This document shows, one piece after another, positions 34,241 to 47,450 of a stretch of 64,000 nucleotides of DNA. Source of the stretch: Rhizomys pruinosus (taxonomy: Eukaryota > Chordata > Mammalia > Rodentia > Spalacidae). The position numbers and the translations under genes are program-made. Numbering within the stretch: the stretch's first letter is position 1; the number at the start of each line of letters is the position of its first letter. The notes below the pieces were generated by a model. The model did not search any database. It was not told the DNA's origin and saw only the letters and a program-made list of their open reading frames with translations. Location of the stretch: assembly GCA_009823505.1 (NCBI GenBank), contig VZQC01013833.1, positions 338,655-402,654 of the forward strand, given 5' to 3'.

Positions 34241-36365
34241 CTCCCATGCTCATGGGATGGAAAAATTAATATAAAAAACGGTCCATATCTACCCAAATTG
34301 GATATACAGATTCAATATGCAATCCAAATTAAAAACCCCAAAAGTTTCCGTCAAAGATTATTTAGCAGTTTTCTGTTTCTGTAATAAAGCACCATGACCA
34401 AGGAATTATAAAAGGAAGAGTTTTAGTTGATCTTACGATTGGCAGGTTTCCAGGGAATCGAGATCCCAGTGTGTGGTGGGAGGCCCGGGGCTGGAGATCT
34501 GGAGCAGGCAACCGAGCGGGTCACATCTCGCAAAAGGGACAGGAAACAATAGAAGGACGCAAACTGTAGAGCATGACGGCTTTTCCGCTCCCTCAGCCTA
34601 CCCCCCGTGCCACCTTTCCTGCATCATCGCCCCCCCCCCCAAGAACCTTCACAAACAACCACCACCACCAACTGGAGACAACTGACTGAATACTTAAAGC
34701 CTATGACGGGACACTCATCCCAAACCACCACAACAGACTTGGAAAAATATCCTTAAATCCATAATTGGGAAGAACAAAAACCAGAATATCCAAAGTGATA
34801 CTATGGAAAATTGCAATACAAGGGGTTCACTATACCAGACTTCAAAACTGTTTATCAGATATATTAATAAAAGAGCCTGGTTTCTGGGCAACAAAAAAAT
34901 CCCATTAGATCAATGGAAAAAAACGGAGACACACTTAGTATATCATTTCATTCAAGCCACTTATATTGGACAAGGAGCAAAAAAGACTCAATGGAGGGAA
35001 GGCAATTTTCTTTCCAGCAAGTGGTGCGGGCAAAACTGGATCACCATTTTGTATACGCATACACTTAACCCTCTCCCTCTCACCCTGTGGCCACACCCAC
35101 TCCCAGATGATCCCCGCCCTCAACCGCAACCCAAATTCCTGAAGGTGATAGAAGGAAATGTTGCCAGCAACCTAGAAGACATAGACATAGGAAAAGACTG
35201 TTCTAATCAAACAGCAGCTGTGCAGGAAATATGTCAACAATTGACAAGTGAAACCTCATTAAATTCAGAAAGATTCTACACAGTGAAAGATATAATCAAT
35301 GAAGTGAAGAGAAATCCAACAGTGTGGGAGGAAACCTTAACCATTGATACATCTGACCCGACCATTACATCCAGAATCTATAAATACTCAAAAAAAAACA
35401 AGAAAAAATTAAACGAATGACCCACTCAATAAATGAAGCAAGAGCTGAACAGTGACTTCACAAAGTGAGGAATTAGAGATGGCTGAGAAAAAAGCTTAAG
35501 AGTGTTCAATAAACCACTTATCATTAAGGACATGCAAATCAAAACCATTTAGAGATATCATCTTCCTTTCCTCCATAAGACTGACTAGGATCAAGAAGGA
35601 CAAATGATACCAAGTGCTGGAAGAGGTTATAGGGAAGGAAAACACCATACACTGCTGGTAGGAATGTAAACACTATGGGAAAAGCAGTGTGGAGAGCCTT
35701 GGAAGACGATGCAATAAACTTGCCACCCGACCCACCATACCACTCCTAGGCATGACCACCAACACTTCACCACCCAACTGCAGAGATACATGCAAAACTG
35801 TTTATTTCAGCCTCTCTTCACAATAGCAGGAGCTGGAACCAACATAAAGCCCCTCAACTGGTGAATGGATAGAGAAAATGATGTACATCCTCAACAGTGT
35901 GAGTTCTATGAAGCATAACCAAGGATGACCTTCCTGAGCTTTGAGCTTTGCAGGAAAATGAAATGCTGGAGCTAGAGGACATCATGCTGGAGTGAAGTAA
36001 CACAGTCTCGAAAAAAAAACGTGGAAGATATCCCTCATCTGTGGATCTAGGTACCAATTACCTGATTGTAAATATTTCAGTGTGCACTCCCCTGGCTTTT
36101 TTGCCCAAAGCAGCTGGTAGTGATACAAATATGGAAACAACAACAACAAAAACATACAAAAACAACAGAATGGATTGCAATGTATAACTAACTGAAAGAG
36201 TGAACTTCTGCTAAAAGAGTCAACTTCCTCAGGGAGAATATGAAGAAAAACTGAGAGAAGAGAATGAAAAGCAGGTTTTGGCAGAATGCATGAGCCTGGT
36301 GGGGAGAGGGCAATGGGGGGCACGGGGTCTAGATTTGATAAAAAATAAAAGAATGAATAAATAAA
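34241..36365 (+). pseudogene. L1 ORF2 3' part and 3' UTR, third copy
   Basis: It starts inside the ORF2 reverse-transcriptase region and is interrupted at about 34362-34733 by the same DNA element as at 20454. It continues ('VIEGNVASNLEDIDIGKDC', 'TLTIDTSDPTITSRIYKYS') to the C-terminal part. Many indels; ends in the A-rich tail near 36345-36368. Confidence 0.75.
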
Positions 36366-36369
36366 AGTG

Positions 36370-37195
36370 TCAACATCATGTCATAATAAGAAGAATGCAA
36401 ATTAAACCATTTTAAGATATCATCCTCAAGCATCTCACTCCATAGGACTGGCTAAGTCACAAAATACCCAAAGACACACCAATCTGAGAGGATGTGGGAA
36501 GGAGAATACTCAAAACCACTGGCTGGTGGTAATTTAAACTCATACACCATATGTGAAAGCATTGGTGGAGAACCCTTAAAAAAGAACTGGGGAAAGTAGT
36601 CGAACCACCTGAGCCAGTCATACCACTCACTTCCTGGGTATATAACCACAAGACTTATCCTACCGAAAAGGTACATGCACATCTATGTTAATTATAGCTT
36701 GTCTTTTCGTCACAATAGCAAAGAGCTAGAAACCAACCCAAATTCCCTCAACCATGATAATAGAGAAAATGTGGGCCATCTATACAATGGAGTTCTATCC
36801 AGCAGTAAAGAAAGATGACATCAGGAACTGTGCAGGTATGGCTGAACTAGAATTCCAATGTCTAAGTAATACAGTCCTAGAAAAAACAAATGAAAACAAA
36901 ATCAAATACCCAGTAGTAAGGTAAAACTGAGCAAGGTGTGTGTGTGTGTGTAGTGTGTGTTGTGTGTTTTCTTTTACTTGAAAGCAACTTTAAACCAGTA
37001 TAAGGTGAATACCTTAATGGTATCTAGAATTACCTTCCACTTAATTCAGATTTTGTAGTTGTGGTATATGGGGGAGGGGATGTATGCGCATACTTTAGGT
37101 AAATATAAAATTAAGGGGGAAATGTGACTTCCCCAAAGTAAGAAAGATAGGTATGCTGGCAGAATGCATGAGCTTGATGGAGAGGGGGCAAGGAC
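36370..37195 (+). mobile_element. older L1 3' fragment, copy of 22414
   Basis: ORF2 C-terminal and 3' UTR sequence with a shortened, interrupted TG run (36936-36966). It stops at 'gagggggcaaggac' and then jumps to 'tataccttgaactttcagct'. That leaves out about 280 bases present at 23231-23508. Confidence 0.7.
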
Positions 37196-37199
37196 TATA

Positions 37200-39260
37200 C
37201 CTTGAACTTTCAGCTTAAATAAGCACTTTCCCTCTACCCTGTTTTTTTGTCTGGTATTTTATGCACAACAACAGGAGAAACAGCTAATACAGTGAGTTAA
37301 ACACTGCACCACATAAACTGGACATGGGAGTGCCCATCTGTAACCCAAGCACTAGCAGTCAGGAGGGCTCTGGAGATAAAGAGGATCAGGAGTTCAAGGC
37401 AACATGCCCTGGGATACTGAGAACTCGAGTTCCAAAATTATTTAAAAAATAATGAGAGAATAGCAGTATGATTCAGTGATAGACTGTTTGCCTAGCATAC
37501 AAAGGTCCTGGATTCCCAGTACCACAAACTTTGGTCAGCCTGGTCTAGTCAAGTATTGTACACACACCTGTTATCCGAGCATTTGGGAGGCTGAGCTGTG
37601 TGGATCTTATGACTTCCAAGCCCACTCTACATATTGAGTTATAGGCCAGCCAGGAATACATAGTGAGAACCTTGTCTCAATAGGATGATGGTGGCTGCAA
37701 TTTCCCCTTTTTCAATACATTGTGTAATTCACTGTCACAGCTGTTTTCCTTATTGATTTATATTTAATATTTCTGTGGGGAAAATGATGTACTAGCTACA
37801 TTTTGATACTGTTATAAACACCATAATCAAAACCAACGGATGGTTTATCTGGCTTATAAATTCTAGTCCATCAACAAGGAAAGCCAGAGTGTCACTAAAA
37901 GCAGGAACCGTTGAGTAGAAAACTGAAATATACGAGAGAAACTGTTTTGACGAACCTTGGCATTTGCCTTTCCCCTAGCTGCTTTCCCTGATAGATATAT
38001 AATATATATATATAGATATATAGTATATATATATAGATATATAAATTTGCGGACCATGGTAATAAGGGATGGCACTGCACACAGATAAAACTGTGACCAA
38101 ATCAATAGCACTTAGAACAATCTTCACAGATATGTTCCAATAGATCAATGTTGTCTAGGAACTCTCTTTCAGTTGAGGTTCTCTCTTTGCATTAGACTCA
38201 GGTTGTGTCAAGATGACAAAAGCCATGGAGCACGGAGGCATGATTGATGGTTTTTTGGGCTTGCAAAGGAGGAATCTTCAAACACTTTCTTGGGGAAAAC
38301 CTGAAATCTTTTGTCAAAAGAAAGAAAAGAAAGAAAGAAAAAAAGAGAAGAAAGAAAGAAAGAAAGAAAGAAAGACTGAAAATAAAGAAAGATCCTCCAC
38401 CCACAGTGATATGGTATGTATGTTATTGTATTTACTTATTTATTTATTTTATGTATTTTGTTTGGACTTTTTGAGATAAGGGCCTTCCTGTAGCCCCCGC
38501 TGTCATGGAACAGACCAGGCTGTCCTTGAAAAAACAAGGAAGTATATTCCCCTGCCGCTGTCTCCCAAGTGCTAAGGATAAATCATGTGCCACCACGCCT
38601 GGGCCTGTATATATAAATATATATACAACCGGGCATGGTGGCGACATGAAAGTAACATATATATATATATTGTAGTATAAATTAAATATATTTATTCACT
38701 ACATATATTAATATATAGTAATGTAATTGCTTCATATATACATACATATTATATATATGTGTGTATTATCATCTTGCCGCCATACCCTTGGAGAAAACTG
38801 AACTTCCCTTATTAACCTCTCCCTGTCTGTTGCTGCCTTTTTTTGGTAGCACAATAGGCCTTCTGTTCCTCCTTTGAACATGCCTATTGTAACTCTAACG
38901 TGCCACTTCAACCCTCACCGCCCCCAACAACCACACCCCCCCCCTCACCCGCCCCCCAGCTCAGCCGCAGTTGGTGACTCAAAACCTCCCCTATTCTTGT
39001 CCGTCAAGTATGAAAGGAAAACAAACTCACTTCACTCTCAGACCAACCAAAATGAAAGTATTTGTTAATGGCAGAACTAGTCTTAAAACTAGCTAAAATG
39101 GTCCTCAAATATTGAAAAGACTATGATGAAAATAGCCATCTTGGAGTAGTATAAAAAAGAACAGTGATATTCATAAATTGCTGGGAAAGAGGTAAAAATG
39201 AAGTAGCTGTCCTGTAAATTCCTGTCTTTCAAATAACACTAAATCTGCAAATTACAATGT
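37200..39260. repeat. SINE/URR1/AT-rich block, copy of 23500-25500
   Basis: Contains the pB1-ID-B1 cluster, the degenerate URR1-like element, an AT run (38000-38040), (GAAA)n (38319-38392), the reversed B1 and the degraded palindrome (38580-38650). Around 38765-39005 the sequence is unusually C-rich and does not follow the 25040-25240 counterpart. No gene. Confidence 0.65.
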
Positions 39261-42200
39261 GTGCTGGATAGCTTTAGTGTCACACTTGACACATGTGGGT
39301 TTGAGCGAACGCTCATTGGGAATTCCTTCATTTTAACTACTGCTGTGTGTTGCTTGTCTGTGTGGTATTTTTCTTAATGTAGAGTGATATGGAGGGGCCA
39401 GCCGCACTGAGGGCAGTGCCACACCTAAGCAGAGGTGTTCTGTATTTATAAAAAAAAGCATGAGTGGCATGGACGATGGAAACAAGCCAGTAAACAGGTT
39501 CCTGTTCCGCCTCCAGGGTCCCACCCCCCTGCAGGGCGCCTCACTCCCTCTAGGTTCCTGCTCTGAGTTCCTCCTACCTTGGGTAACTTCAGTGACAGTT
39601 TGTGGTCTGGGATATGTAAGCTAAAGAAACTCTTTCCTCCCCAAGTTGGTATTGGCCAGAATATTTTCAGGAACTAGAACAATATGTAATTCATTTATCT
39701 TGCTATTAGACATTTATCACAGAAAAATACAAGTTCATGTTGGCACATAAAACATCACATGAGAATTCTTAGCAGCTTCTGGCTATCTGTAATAGCAAAA
39801 AAAGTTAAAAAAAAGAAAGGTGCCCATTAGCACGTGAAATTTCCAGTCAATTGTGATAATTCTATGCCATAGATTACTAACAAAAGAAGAAGAGAAATAG
39901 AAATACACATTTAAGTTTTCTCAATCATTAAGGATGACTAACATACAAATGAAAGACAAGGGGGTGGGCGGTCATGCCTTTAATCACAGGACTCAGTAGG
40001 CAGAGCAGGTGGATCTCTGTGAAGGTCAAGGCCACCTGGTCGCCTACAAGTAAGTTCCACCAATAGCTGGGAGCCTGTATAGAGACCCTGTGTCGAAAAA
40101 GACAATGATAAATAAATAAAAAAAATGAAAACCTCACCTGTGATCTAAGACAGTGATAATTAAAAGTGAGGAGGTCAAAGGTACCTAAAAAGAACTAAAC
40201 TTTCAGTACTTCAGGGTAAATGGTAAAATATTTGTACCAGAGAATGTGACAATCACGGTATGTATAGGGGGTAAGTATTTTTAAAAGCATATTAAATATA
40301 GTGCAAAATACTAAACAAATAAGGATAGACTGCTTAAAATGAGTCAATTATGAACAACACATGGGATGGTAAGAGAAACAGAGGAACAACAAATGGGATT
40401 TAATCAAAAATTTAAAAAATATAATAGAGGCTAGGGAATGGCTTAGTGGGCAAAGAACACTGCACCAATTGTTCTTGCAGAGGACCTGAGTTTGGGGTGG
40501 GGATTTTCCAGCACCAGTATGACAGCTAACAGTCCATCCTTAACTCCAGTCTCGGGGGTCGTGAAGCTTTCAAACGCTGCAGGCATTACAACGACATGGT
40601 ACACCGTACATACTTGCACACAATAACCAGCATGCAGGCGTTATACTCACATAGATAAAATAAAATAAAAAAAAAAAAATTGGGCGTGGTGGCACATGCC
40701 GTTAATCCTAGCAATTGGGGAGGCAGAGGCAGTGTATAACTTGTGAGTTCAAGACTCAAGACCAGCCCTGGTCTACAGAGTGGGTTCCAGGACAGCTGGG
40801 GCTACAGGATACCCTGTCTCAAAAAGAACCAGAAAAAAAAAAAAAGGAATAAGATGAACCTACCATTGTTTTTTTTTTTTTTTTTTTTTATTTTATTTTA
40901 TATATAAAATAAAATATGAAATATATACCACCGTGTGAACATTTATTTAAAAAATAATCAGAGGTTGGTGTGGGTGGTGGACACATGCCTTTAATAATAT
41001 CCCAGCACTCGGGAGCAGAGGCAGGCAACCTCTGTGAGTTCAAGCCCACTAGTCCATAACACATGGAAAGTTCCAGACATCTGGGGCTATAAAAGACCCG
41101 GTTTCAACAAGACACAAAAAAAAAAAAGGCAAAGAAAGAAAAAAAAAAAAAAGGGGAACGAGAAGCATGTTCAATCTCACCAGCAAAGCAGAGGAGGCAT
41201 CCCTCCATGAAATTGAGGGTGGCCTGGACTTCATAGCTGAATACAGATTCAGGCTAGCTGTGGCTACTTGGGGAGCATGTCTCTAAACACTAGAAACGAA
41301 GATGAAGAAGAAGAAGAGGAGGGGAATCAGGACAGAGGTAAAGACAGGAATGAGGAGGACATGGGAGGGAAGGGGGCTGAGGAGCGGTTGTCCTCCAGTC
41401 TATACAGATAATAGTCAAAATATGCTTCAGAAAAAAGAAACATGCTAGAGACAAATGACAACATTATAAAATACCAAAGGTTTAAGGATTGGACAAAATA
41501 ATGATCCTCAATATATATGTAACCAAACTATGTGATGTAAACCTGAAATAAGTACAAGGAGAAATTGATAAATTTACAATGATAGTTGAGGACCTCACCT
41601 CAACACATGCTTCTCAGCAACTGACTATAATGCCACACAGAAAAATCAGTAAGGATACATTATGGAATATTCTGTCTAAATAGTTCAAAAATGCATATAG
41701 GCCACACTCCCACAAAAATGGTACTGCAACAACAAAATATCCATATGCAAAATAATAATGGCTGTGATAATAATAATAATCTTGACTTAAAACTCATATA
41801 TTACAGAAGACAGAAACATCAAAATGGATCACAACTTAAATTAGATATAAAAATATAAAAACTTTTTTAGAGCAAACAAGGCGACAACAATGGATCATGA
41901 ACCAAACACAATCAATGTTTTGATACCCACAACCTAAAAAAGTCAAGCGTAAGGTAAAACTTGTATGAAACTGGACCTTATCAACGTTTTCCTCTGTATG
42001 AAAACATAAACTATAGAGAAGAAATGAAAAGACAAACTAACAGAGAGAAGAAAATATTTGCAAGCTATACATCGAAACACAGTTTAGAAAACTCTTGAAA
42101 TTCAGTTGTGAAAATGCAAACACTGCATGAGGAAAACATTCACAGATTAAAGGATGTACATGTGGAAAATTATCACATGAAAAGATATACATTATTACTC

Positions 42201-42940
42201 AAAAGAAAATTCATAGTTAACTCCTAGGGACAATTATCAATATGGCCTGTCAGAAAATTGCTACACTAAAAACTCTATAAGCATGGTGGGTCACTTAGCA
42301 TTGGGAGGTTAAAAGCAAGTGGGCCATGAGTTAGAGGCTAGCTTTTACTACAGAGTGAGTTCTAGGACAAGCCTAAGCTAGATACAAGAGACAACCTCTC
42401 ATGTTTTCGCTTTCTCCCCTCCCCCCAAACCAAAGAATGTGAAAACACTGAATGCTGGTAATAATGCAGACACAGTGAACTGCTCTTACATAATAGGAAC
42501 ATAAAATGGCATATGCACTCTGTAAATAATTTGATACATGCTTATAAATCTAAAATGCAATGCCTTTTTACCGTTTACTACTCAGGCAAGGAATTCATTT
42601 GAGGTAATTTTGTCTGGGAGATGAAAACTGTATTTGACTGTTGACTCCAAAGATGTTTTTTACTAGTACTCTAAGCAACATTACTAATAGTGAAAACTAG
42701 TAAATAAAGCCAGTGTTTCTTTGAATGAATGTATGCCTAAACGTGGCAGACATTCTTATAGGGGAACAATACTCGCAAATAAAAAGAAGGACTAATATTT
42801 GAAAAAATGCGGCACACTTATTACTCATGGGAATCATTGGATAAACTACCCAGAAATTAGTTTGTTTAGCAAAAGTAATCCACACCCATCAAATTCTATG
42901 GAAGATCAACGTACATAATTTGGCATGCCAATTTTTTTTA
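39261..42940. repeat. URR1, B1/B2 cluster and ancient L1, copy of 25503-29095
   Basis: URR1-like element (about 39261-39660), B1 (about 39960-40110), B2 (about 40430-40670), B1 (40680-40835), poly(T)/AT patch (40870-40910), B1 (40965-41120), purine tract (41300-41350) and ancient L1 (41780-42900). No exon is seen. A ~30-base stretch present at 27826-27859 is missing near 41660. Confidence 0.65.
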
Positions 42941-43500
42941 AATATTGTTGACAATTTTATTTATTTATTTTCTATGTGATGCAGGTAACTGCTGTCGCTG
43001 CTGTAGGTATGTTTTTTAATCATCGTGTTTCTTTACTTTTGTATTTATTCATTTTTCATATGTGTCTGAAATGTACGGTCTGCATGTAGTTTTTTTGGGC
43101 AACCCGTGTCATGCAATCCCGTGGAGGTCAGAAGAGGGTGTCGGATTCCCCTGGAAGTGGAGTTCTCCTGGAATTTGAATTACAGACAGTTCTAAGACGC
43201 CATGTCAGTGCTGGCGATAGAACCCGGGTCCTTTGCAAGAGCATTCGGAGCTCTTAACCGCTATGCCATCTCTCCAGCCCCTGCTTGTAGGTTTGTGCAC
43301 CGGTTGCTTGCTCAATACAACAGAGGCCAGAAGAGGGTTGTCAGATTCAGCTAGAATTTGGGAGTTCTCCCTGATTGGAGTGTTACAGAACGAACGGTTC
43401 TCAGCCACCATGTATGTGGGTGCTGGAGAGTTGAACCCGGTCCTCTGCAAGAGCAGTCGGTGCTCTTAACAACTAACTGCGAGGCTATCTCTCCAGTCCC
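42941..43500 (-). repeat. nested B2 pair, copy of 29096-29627
   Basis: Outer B2 interrupted by inner B2, same junctions as at 29 kb, with additional small insertions ('aacaactaactgcgaggct'). Confidence 0.7.
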
Positions 43501-43616
43501 TCAATATTTTTGTAAAGGAGAATGGTATAGCTGGATGGTTAAGGATGAGGTTCAAGATAAATGAAATTAGAAGGTAATTTTCATAATAAAAATGAACAAT
43601 ATATTTCCTGGAAGTG

Positions 43617-43618
<2 letters not shown>

Positions 43619-43662
<44 letters not shown>

Positions 43663-43715
43663 CCTCCCTCCCTCCCTCTCTGTCTCCCTCCCTCCCTCTC
43701 TGTCTCCCTCTCTCT
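43619..43715. repeat. (TC)n / (CCTC)n microsatellite
   Basis: Copy of 29744-29830 with fewer uninterrupted TC units and more CCCTCC blocks. Confidence 0.9.
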
Positions 43716-44059
43716 CGTCTCTATGTATGTCAACTCATTATAGAGAATTCTGAGGACCTCTAAATAGACAAATGCTAATAACATTTTGTATTCATGTCTA
43801 AATAATAGTCATATTATTTGCTTTAATTTTGAAAAATATTAACATTGGGGAAAGCTGGGTAAATGTGTACAAAATCACCCTATATTACTTCTTATATTGA
43901 CAGATGACTCTGAAATATCTCAAAATGAAAAGTTAAAATACTCAATGAGAAATAATATCAGGAATGTTCTGGAGTCTAGGTAAAACAGTGTTATTTACAT
44001 TATGTATCATTTCAAATTCATCAAAGTTGGAACAATGGAAAAGAGTAATAAATCATTAC

Positions 44060-44167
44060 CTTCGCCACTAATATTTTCCACGCAAGTTGAGTAGTTTACT
44101 GGTTGAACTTCCAGTTGTGGTGTAGATCCAGTTTGGGACACTTCAATAGATAAAGCATTATCAAATA
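44060..44167 (-). CDS. Bend2: copy of BEN gene linker exon
   Basis: A 108-bp counterpart of 30172-30279 with the same splice sites and an open phase 1-1 frame. It has five substitutions, all within the last ~55 coding bases and all changing the amino acid: K to E, E to V, M to V, V to I and K to E (TPQLEVQPVNYSTCVENISGE). Flanking intron differs by a similar proportion. Whether both copies exist in one genome depends on the gap at 34240. Confidence 0.65.
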
Positions 44168-45091
44168 CTGAAAACAAGACATCTCACCCGTGATTTTTGT
44201 ATCAAGTACAACAATCCTCCATGAATGAAGGTGAGATAAATATTCTCAGAAAAGGAAAAAAAAAGACTAAGAAAAGATAGAATTGGGTGACTCACCTGTA
44301 GAGAACAGCTAAAGGAAATTCTTCAAAGTGAAATGATATAATGAGGGAAGGAAATCTTGTACATTGAGGAAGGAAGCAAAAAACATGAAAAGAAGAAAGA
44401 AATGAGGGAAGTGGACCAAACATCCCAATCCTACATTGCTGAATGGAATAGAAAATTGAGACAGGAACTACCTGCAAAACAGTTTGTTATTATTTTTATA
44501 AAAAAAAAATTAAATTATAATTGTAATGGGAAACATCAACTTTCCTCAAATAAAGGAGAACATTTGTTCACATAAAAATCATTTATGAGTGTTCACAGAA
44601 ACTTTACATATTTATGTGTGGGGGGTGGTGGCAAATGTATATGTGTATTTATGTAGAATAATGTGTGCCAGGGTACAGGTGCATGGTGCATATGGGTAAA
44701 TGCATATAGCTTCCAAAGTTAGATTGGTTGTTTTCTTCATCAATCTCACTTTAACATAGTGAGGCAAGGAGGCTCAAAATGATCCCAGAGGCCTCAGAAT
44801 TCTAATGGCTAATTACCCAGCTGATCGAGGATCCATTATTTACACTTTCCCCCAGTCTCCTGGGGCTAGAGGTACAGGCAAGGGCCGCCATGTAAAACTC
44901 TAAACCCCTCAGTTTTATTGGGGGCCTGTATCGTGGACACTTCCTCATACTTATGTGGAAGCATCAACAACTAACCCCTTTTTCCTTTCCAGCCCTGATA
45001 CTTCTAATCGTAAAAATAGAAAACTACCAAGATGTTTTTCAGAGAGAGATAGAGAGATCGAGATAAGAGATAGAGAAGAGCGAGATCTAGA

Positions 45092-45141
<50 letters not shown>

Positions 45142-45713
45142 TGAGCCATAGTACATCCACAGAATACTGTAGAAAAACATTCAGCACAGTGACTTGTACG
45201 AATGTCTAGGCAATATTCTAGGTGAAATAAAAAGCCAATTTCAAAAGATTTCAGACCATATAAACCCATCTATACTAAAATATAAGAAAAGACAAACCCA
45301 AGAAGAGGTATATCTGATTAGTGGTTGCTAATGGCAGGGACTGGGGAGAGTACAAGTAGGAGTGCAAGAGACAAAAGGAGTGCCATGGCTTTAAAAAAAA
45401 GCAAGTGGAATCCTTATGGTAAATTAATTGATTGTGACAATTTGGAAACTCGGTATTTCATAAAGCTAAATATCTATACAATGAAGAATGCAAATGTATT
45501 GTTTTTATCCATATTAATATATTTATTTTCTTACATTCTAATTTCGTAATAAATTCGCATTAGAAAGCTGTGAACCTATAGTAAACTCAAATGACATTAA
45601 ATTCTTTTCATTAATTTTAAATAGCAAAAGCTAAGACTACCTCTCATGAAAGTAGTTAATACATGTAGATTAAAGAGTTTACATGTATTATGTATGCATC
45701 TTTTGTAACTCAC

Positions 45714-45824
45714 CAAAATCAGGATGAACAGACGAAGGGAATGAATGAAACTCATTGAAAGTAAATGAACGTACACTGTTAGGTACTATCTGAGGGCCAT
45801 CATTATCTTCAATTTTCACCAGGT
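45714..45824 (-). CDS. Bend2: repeat exon 2
   Basis: 111 bp, acceptor ccttacag, donor gtgagt, phase 1-1. It reads LVKIEDNDGPQIVPNSVRS then FTFNEFHSFPSSVHPDF. It is the most diverged in the middle (Phe-Thr-Phe-Asn for Leu-Thr-Ile-Asp). It occupies the place, relative to the linker exon, where the unit at 31.5 kb has lost its exon. Confidence 0.75.
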
Positions 45825-45840
45825 CTGTAAGGAAAATATT

Positions 45841-47399
45841 TTTTTAAATGATGTACAAATTACCTTTACCCACATATTTTATTTTAACTTTTTTGATTTT
45901 TTATATCAAGCAAAAGTATCCATTGTGAGTCAGGTGAAAACAAAGACATTCACCAACATAAGCAAACCCAAAGTATTTGTTAATAGATGATGTAGACTTA
46001 AAAATCTCAAAAGAAAACCTTTGAAAGGATATGAAAGAAGGGATAGTATATAAGAACGAAAGGATGATGGATTGAATATAAGAAATAGGGCAGCAGATGA
46101 ATTCGAGAAATTCATACATTACAGATGGGAATGGAAAATGGCACAGTAAGAACGAAAATGGTTTGTGAATTCCAGAAAAAAAAAAGATTTAGTTACTAAA
46201 GAAAGAGCCCCCAAAATCACCATTTGAAAGTCATCCCAGAGACATGAAAATCGGTATAAACAGGTAAAGTGAATGAAAGAAATTTAAACTACAACTAAAA
46301 TAGTATTCATAGTAATCTTATGCCTAACAGTCCAAACCAAACATCCCACAGGTTTTGAAAAGTATATCCAGACTGGGGAATAGTCTTGAGAAATACAAAG
46401 AGGGAATGACTGACACACACAGTATGGATGAGACCTAAAGGAATTCACTGTGCTGAAGAAAAGATTACATATTAATCCAAGAATGGTGGTAAAACCCTGT
46501 AATCCCACATATAAGAAAGGATATCTATGGATGTGGCCCAACACAAAATCATAAATTTATTTAACACATAGAGACTTTTGTGGGTGGGTTTACTTGTGGC
46601 TTGACTGTGTAATTATTAAATATGAATTTTGTTGATGACAGACAGAATCATGTCACAATGCCAAGGGCTGTGTATACCTGCCTGATTGCATATAGAGAAT
46701 AGTAAAGTGATGATTTACAGATTTGGAGAAAAGATTAGTAGAGACCAGCCATTAGAAAAAGGGATGGGGGATGGGGGAGTGTTAATTGCTTGGAGAAAAT
46801 GTGATTGTAAAAGGACAATCTGAGGGATCATGGAAGTGCTAGAATTACTTGGGGGCATGCCTAAAATAGAGGAGACATGATCCTACCAATATGGTAAAAC
46901 TGAAATAAAATTCATATGTACAAATGCTCACAATTTAATGCACGAAACAACAAAGGGAGAAGGCTTAGGGGAGAGTAATGAGGATGTGAACATGACTAAA
47001 TATAATGATGCATGTGTTAAAACGATTCGAAATACATTACTATGCATGTTAACTAAAAATTATTTAAATAACCAGAGGAAAACATGAATGTAAGAGAAAG
47101 TGAGTAAGTTTCAATAGTATCTCCACTTTATATATTGAGGCAGGATTTCTCAAATGAACCCCGAGCTCAACAATTCTAATGCCTAGCTAACCAGCTTGCT
47201 CTAGGAATCCATTATTTCCTCTTTCCTAGTTCTCGGGCTACAGGTACAGGCAGGCTGCCATGTCAACCTCTCATTTACTTGGGTCCTGGTATCTGGACTC
47301 CATTACTCAAAATTCTATGGTATTCACTCAAACGCTAACTCTTCTTTCCAATCCTGCTACATCTAATAGTCAAAATACAAAACTACCAAGATGTTTTTC

Positions 47400-47449
<50 letters not shown>
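45841..47449. repeat. array unit, intron upstream of exon 45714, cut at gap
   Basis: Minus-strand intron with the fossil L1 end (46240-46480) and a short old-B1 remnant. A deletion at 46507 joins 'aatcccacata' to 'taagaaaggatatc'. Then come the DNA-element relic, poly-G patch 'gatgggggatgggggagtg' and a GA tract running into the N. From about 46200 to the N it is nearly identical to 55270-56510. Confidence 0.7.
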
Positions 47450-47450
47450 N
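47450..47450. other. single-N gap inside a GA tract
   Basis: The left flank ends within (GA)n. The right flank starts at 'taaatgatgtacaaattacc', the intron just upstream of a repeat exon, which already occurred at 45845. Sequence jumps back within the unit at this point. Confidence 0.9.

Larger units (their letters stand above)
34241..45840 (+). repeat. diverged, error-rich copy of 20331-34180
   Basis: The landmarks recur in order: L1 ORF2, DNA element (34362), second L1 fragment (36370), SINE cluster (37310-37680), URR1-like (37800-38220), (GAAA)n, palindrome (38580), URR1-like (39260), B1/B2/B1/B1 (39960-41150), fossil L1 (41780), nested B2 (42940-43500), (TC)n (43619), linker exon (44060). 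Single-base indels are frequent up to about 43 kb. Clean parts (41.4-41.7 and 43.8-44.2 kb) still differ by roughly 3-5% substitutions, so this is not just noise. Confidence 0.85.
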
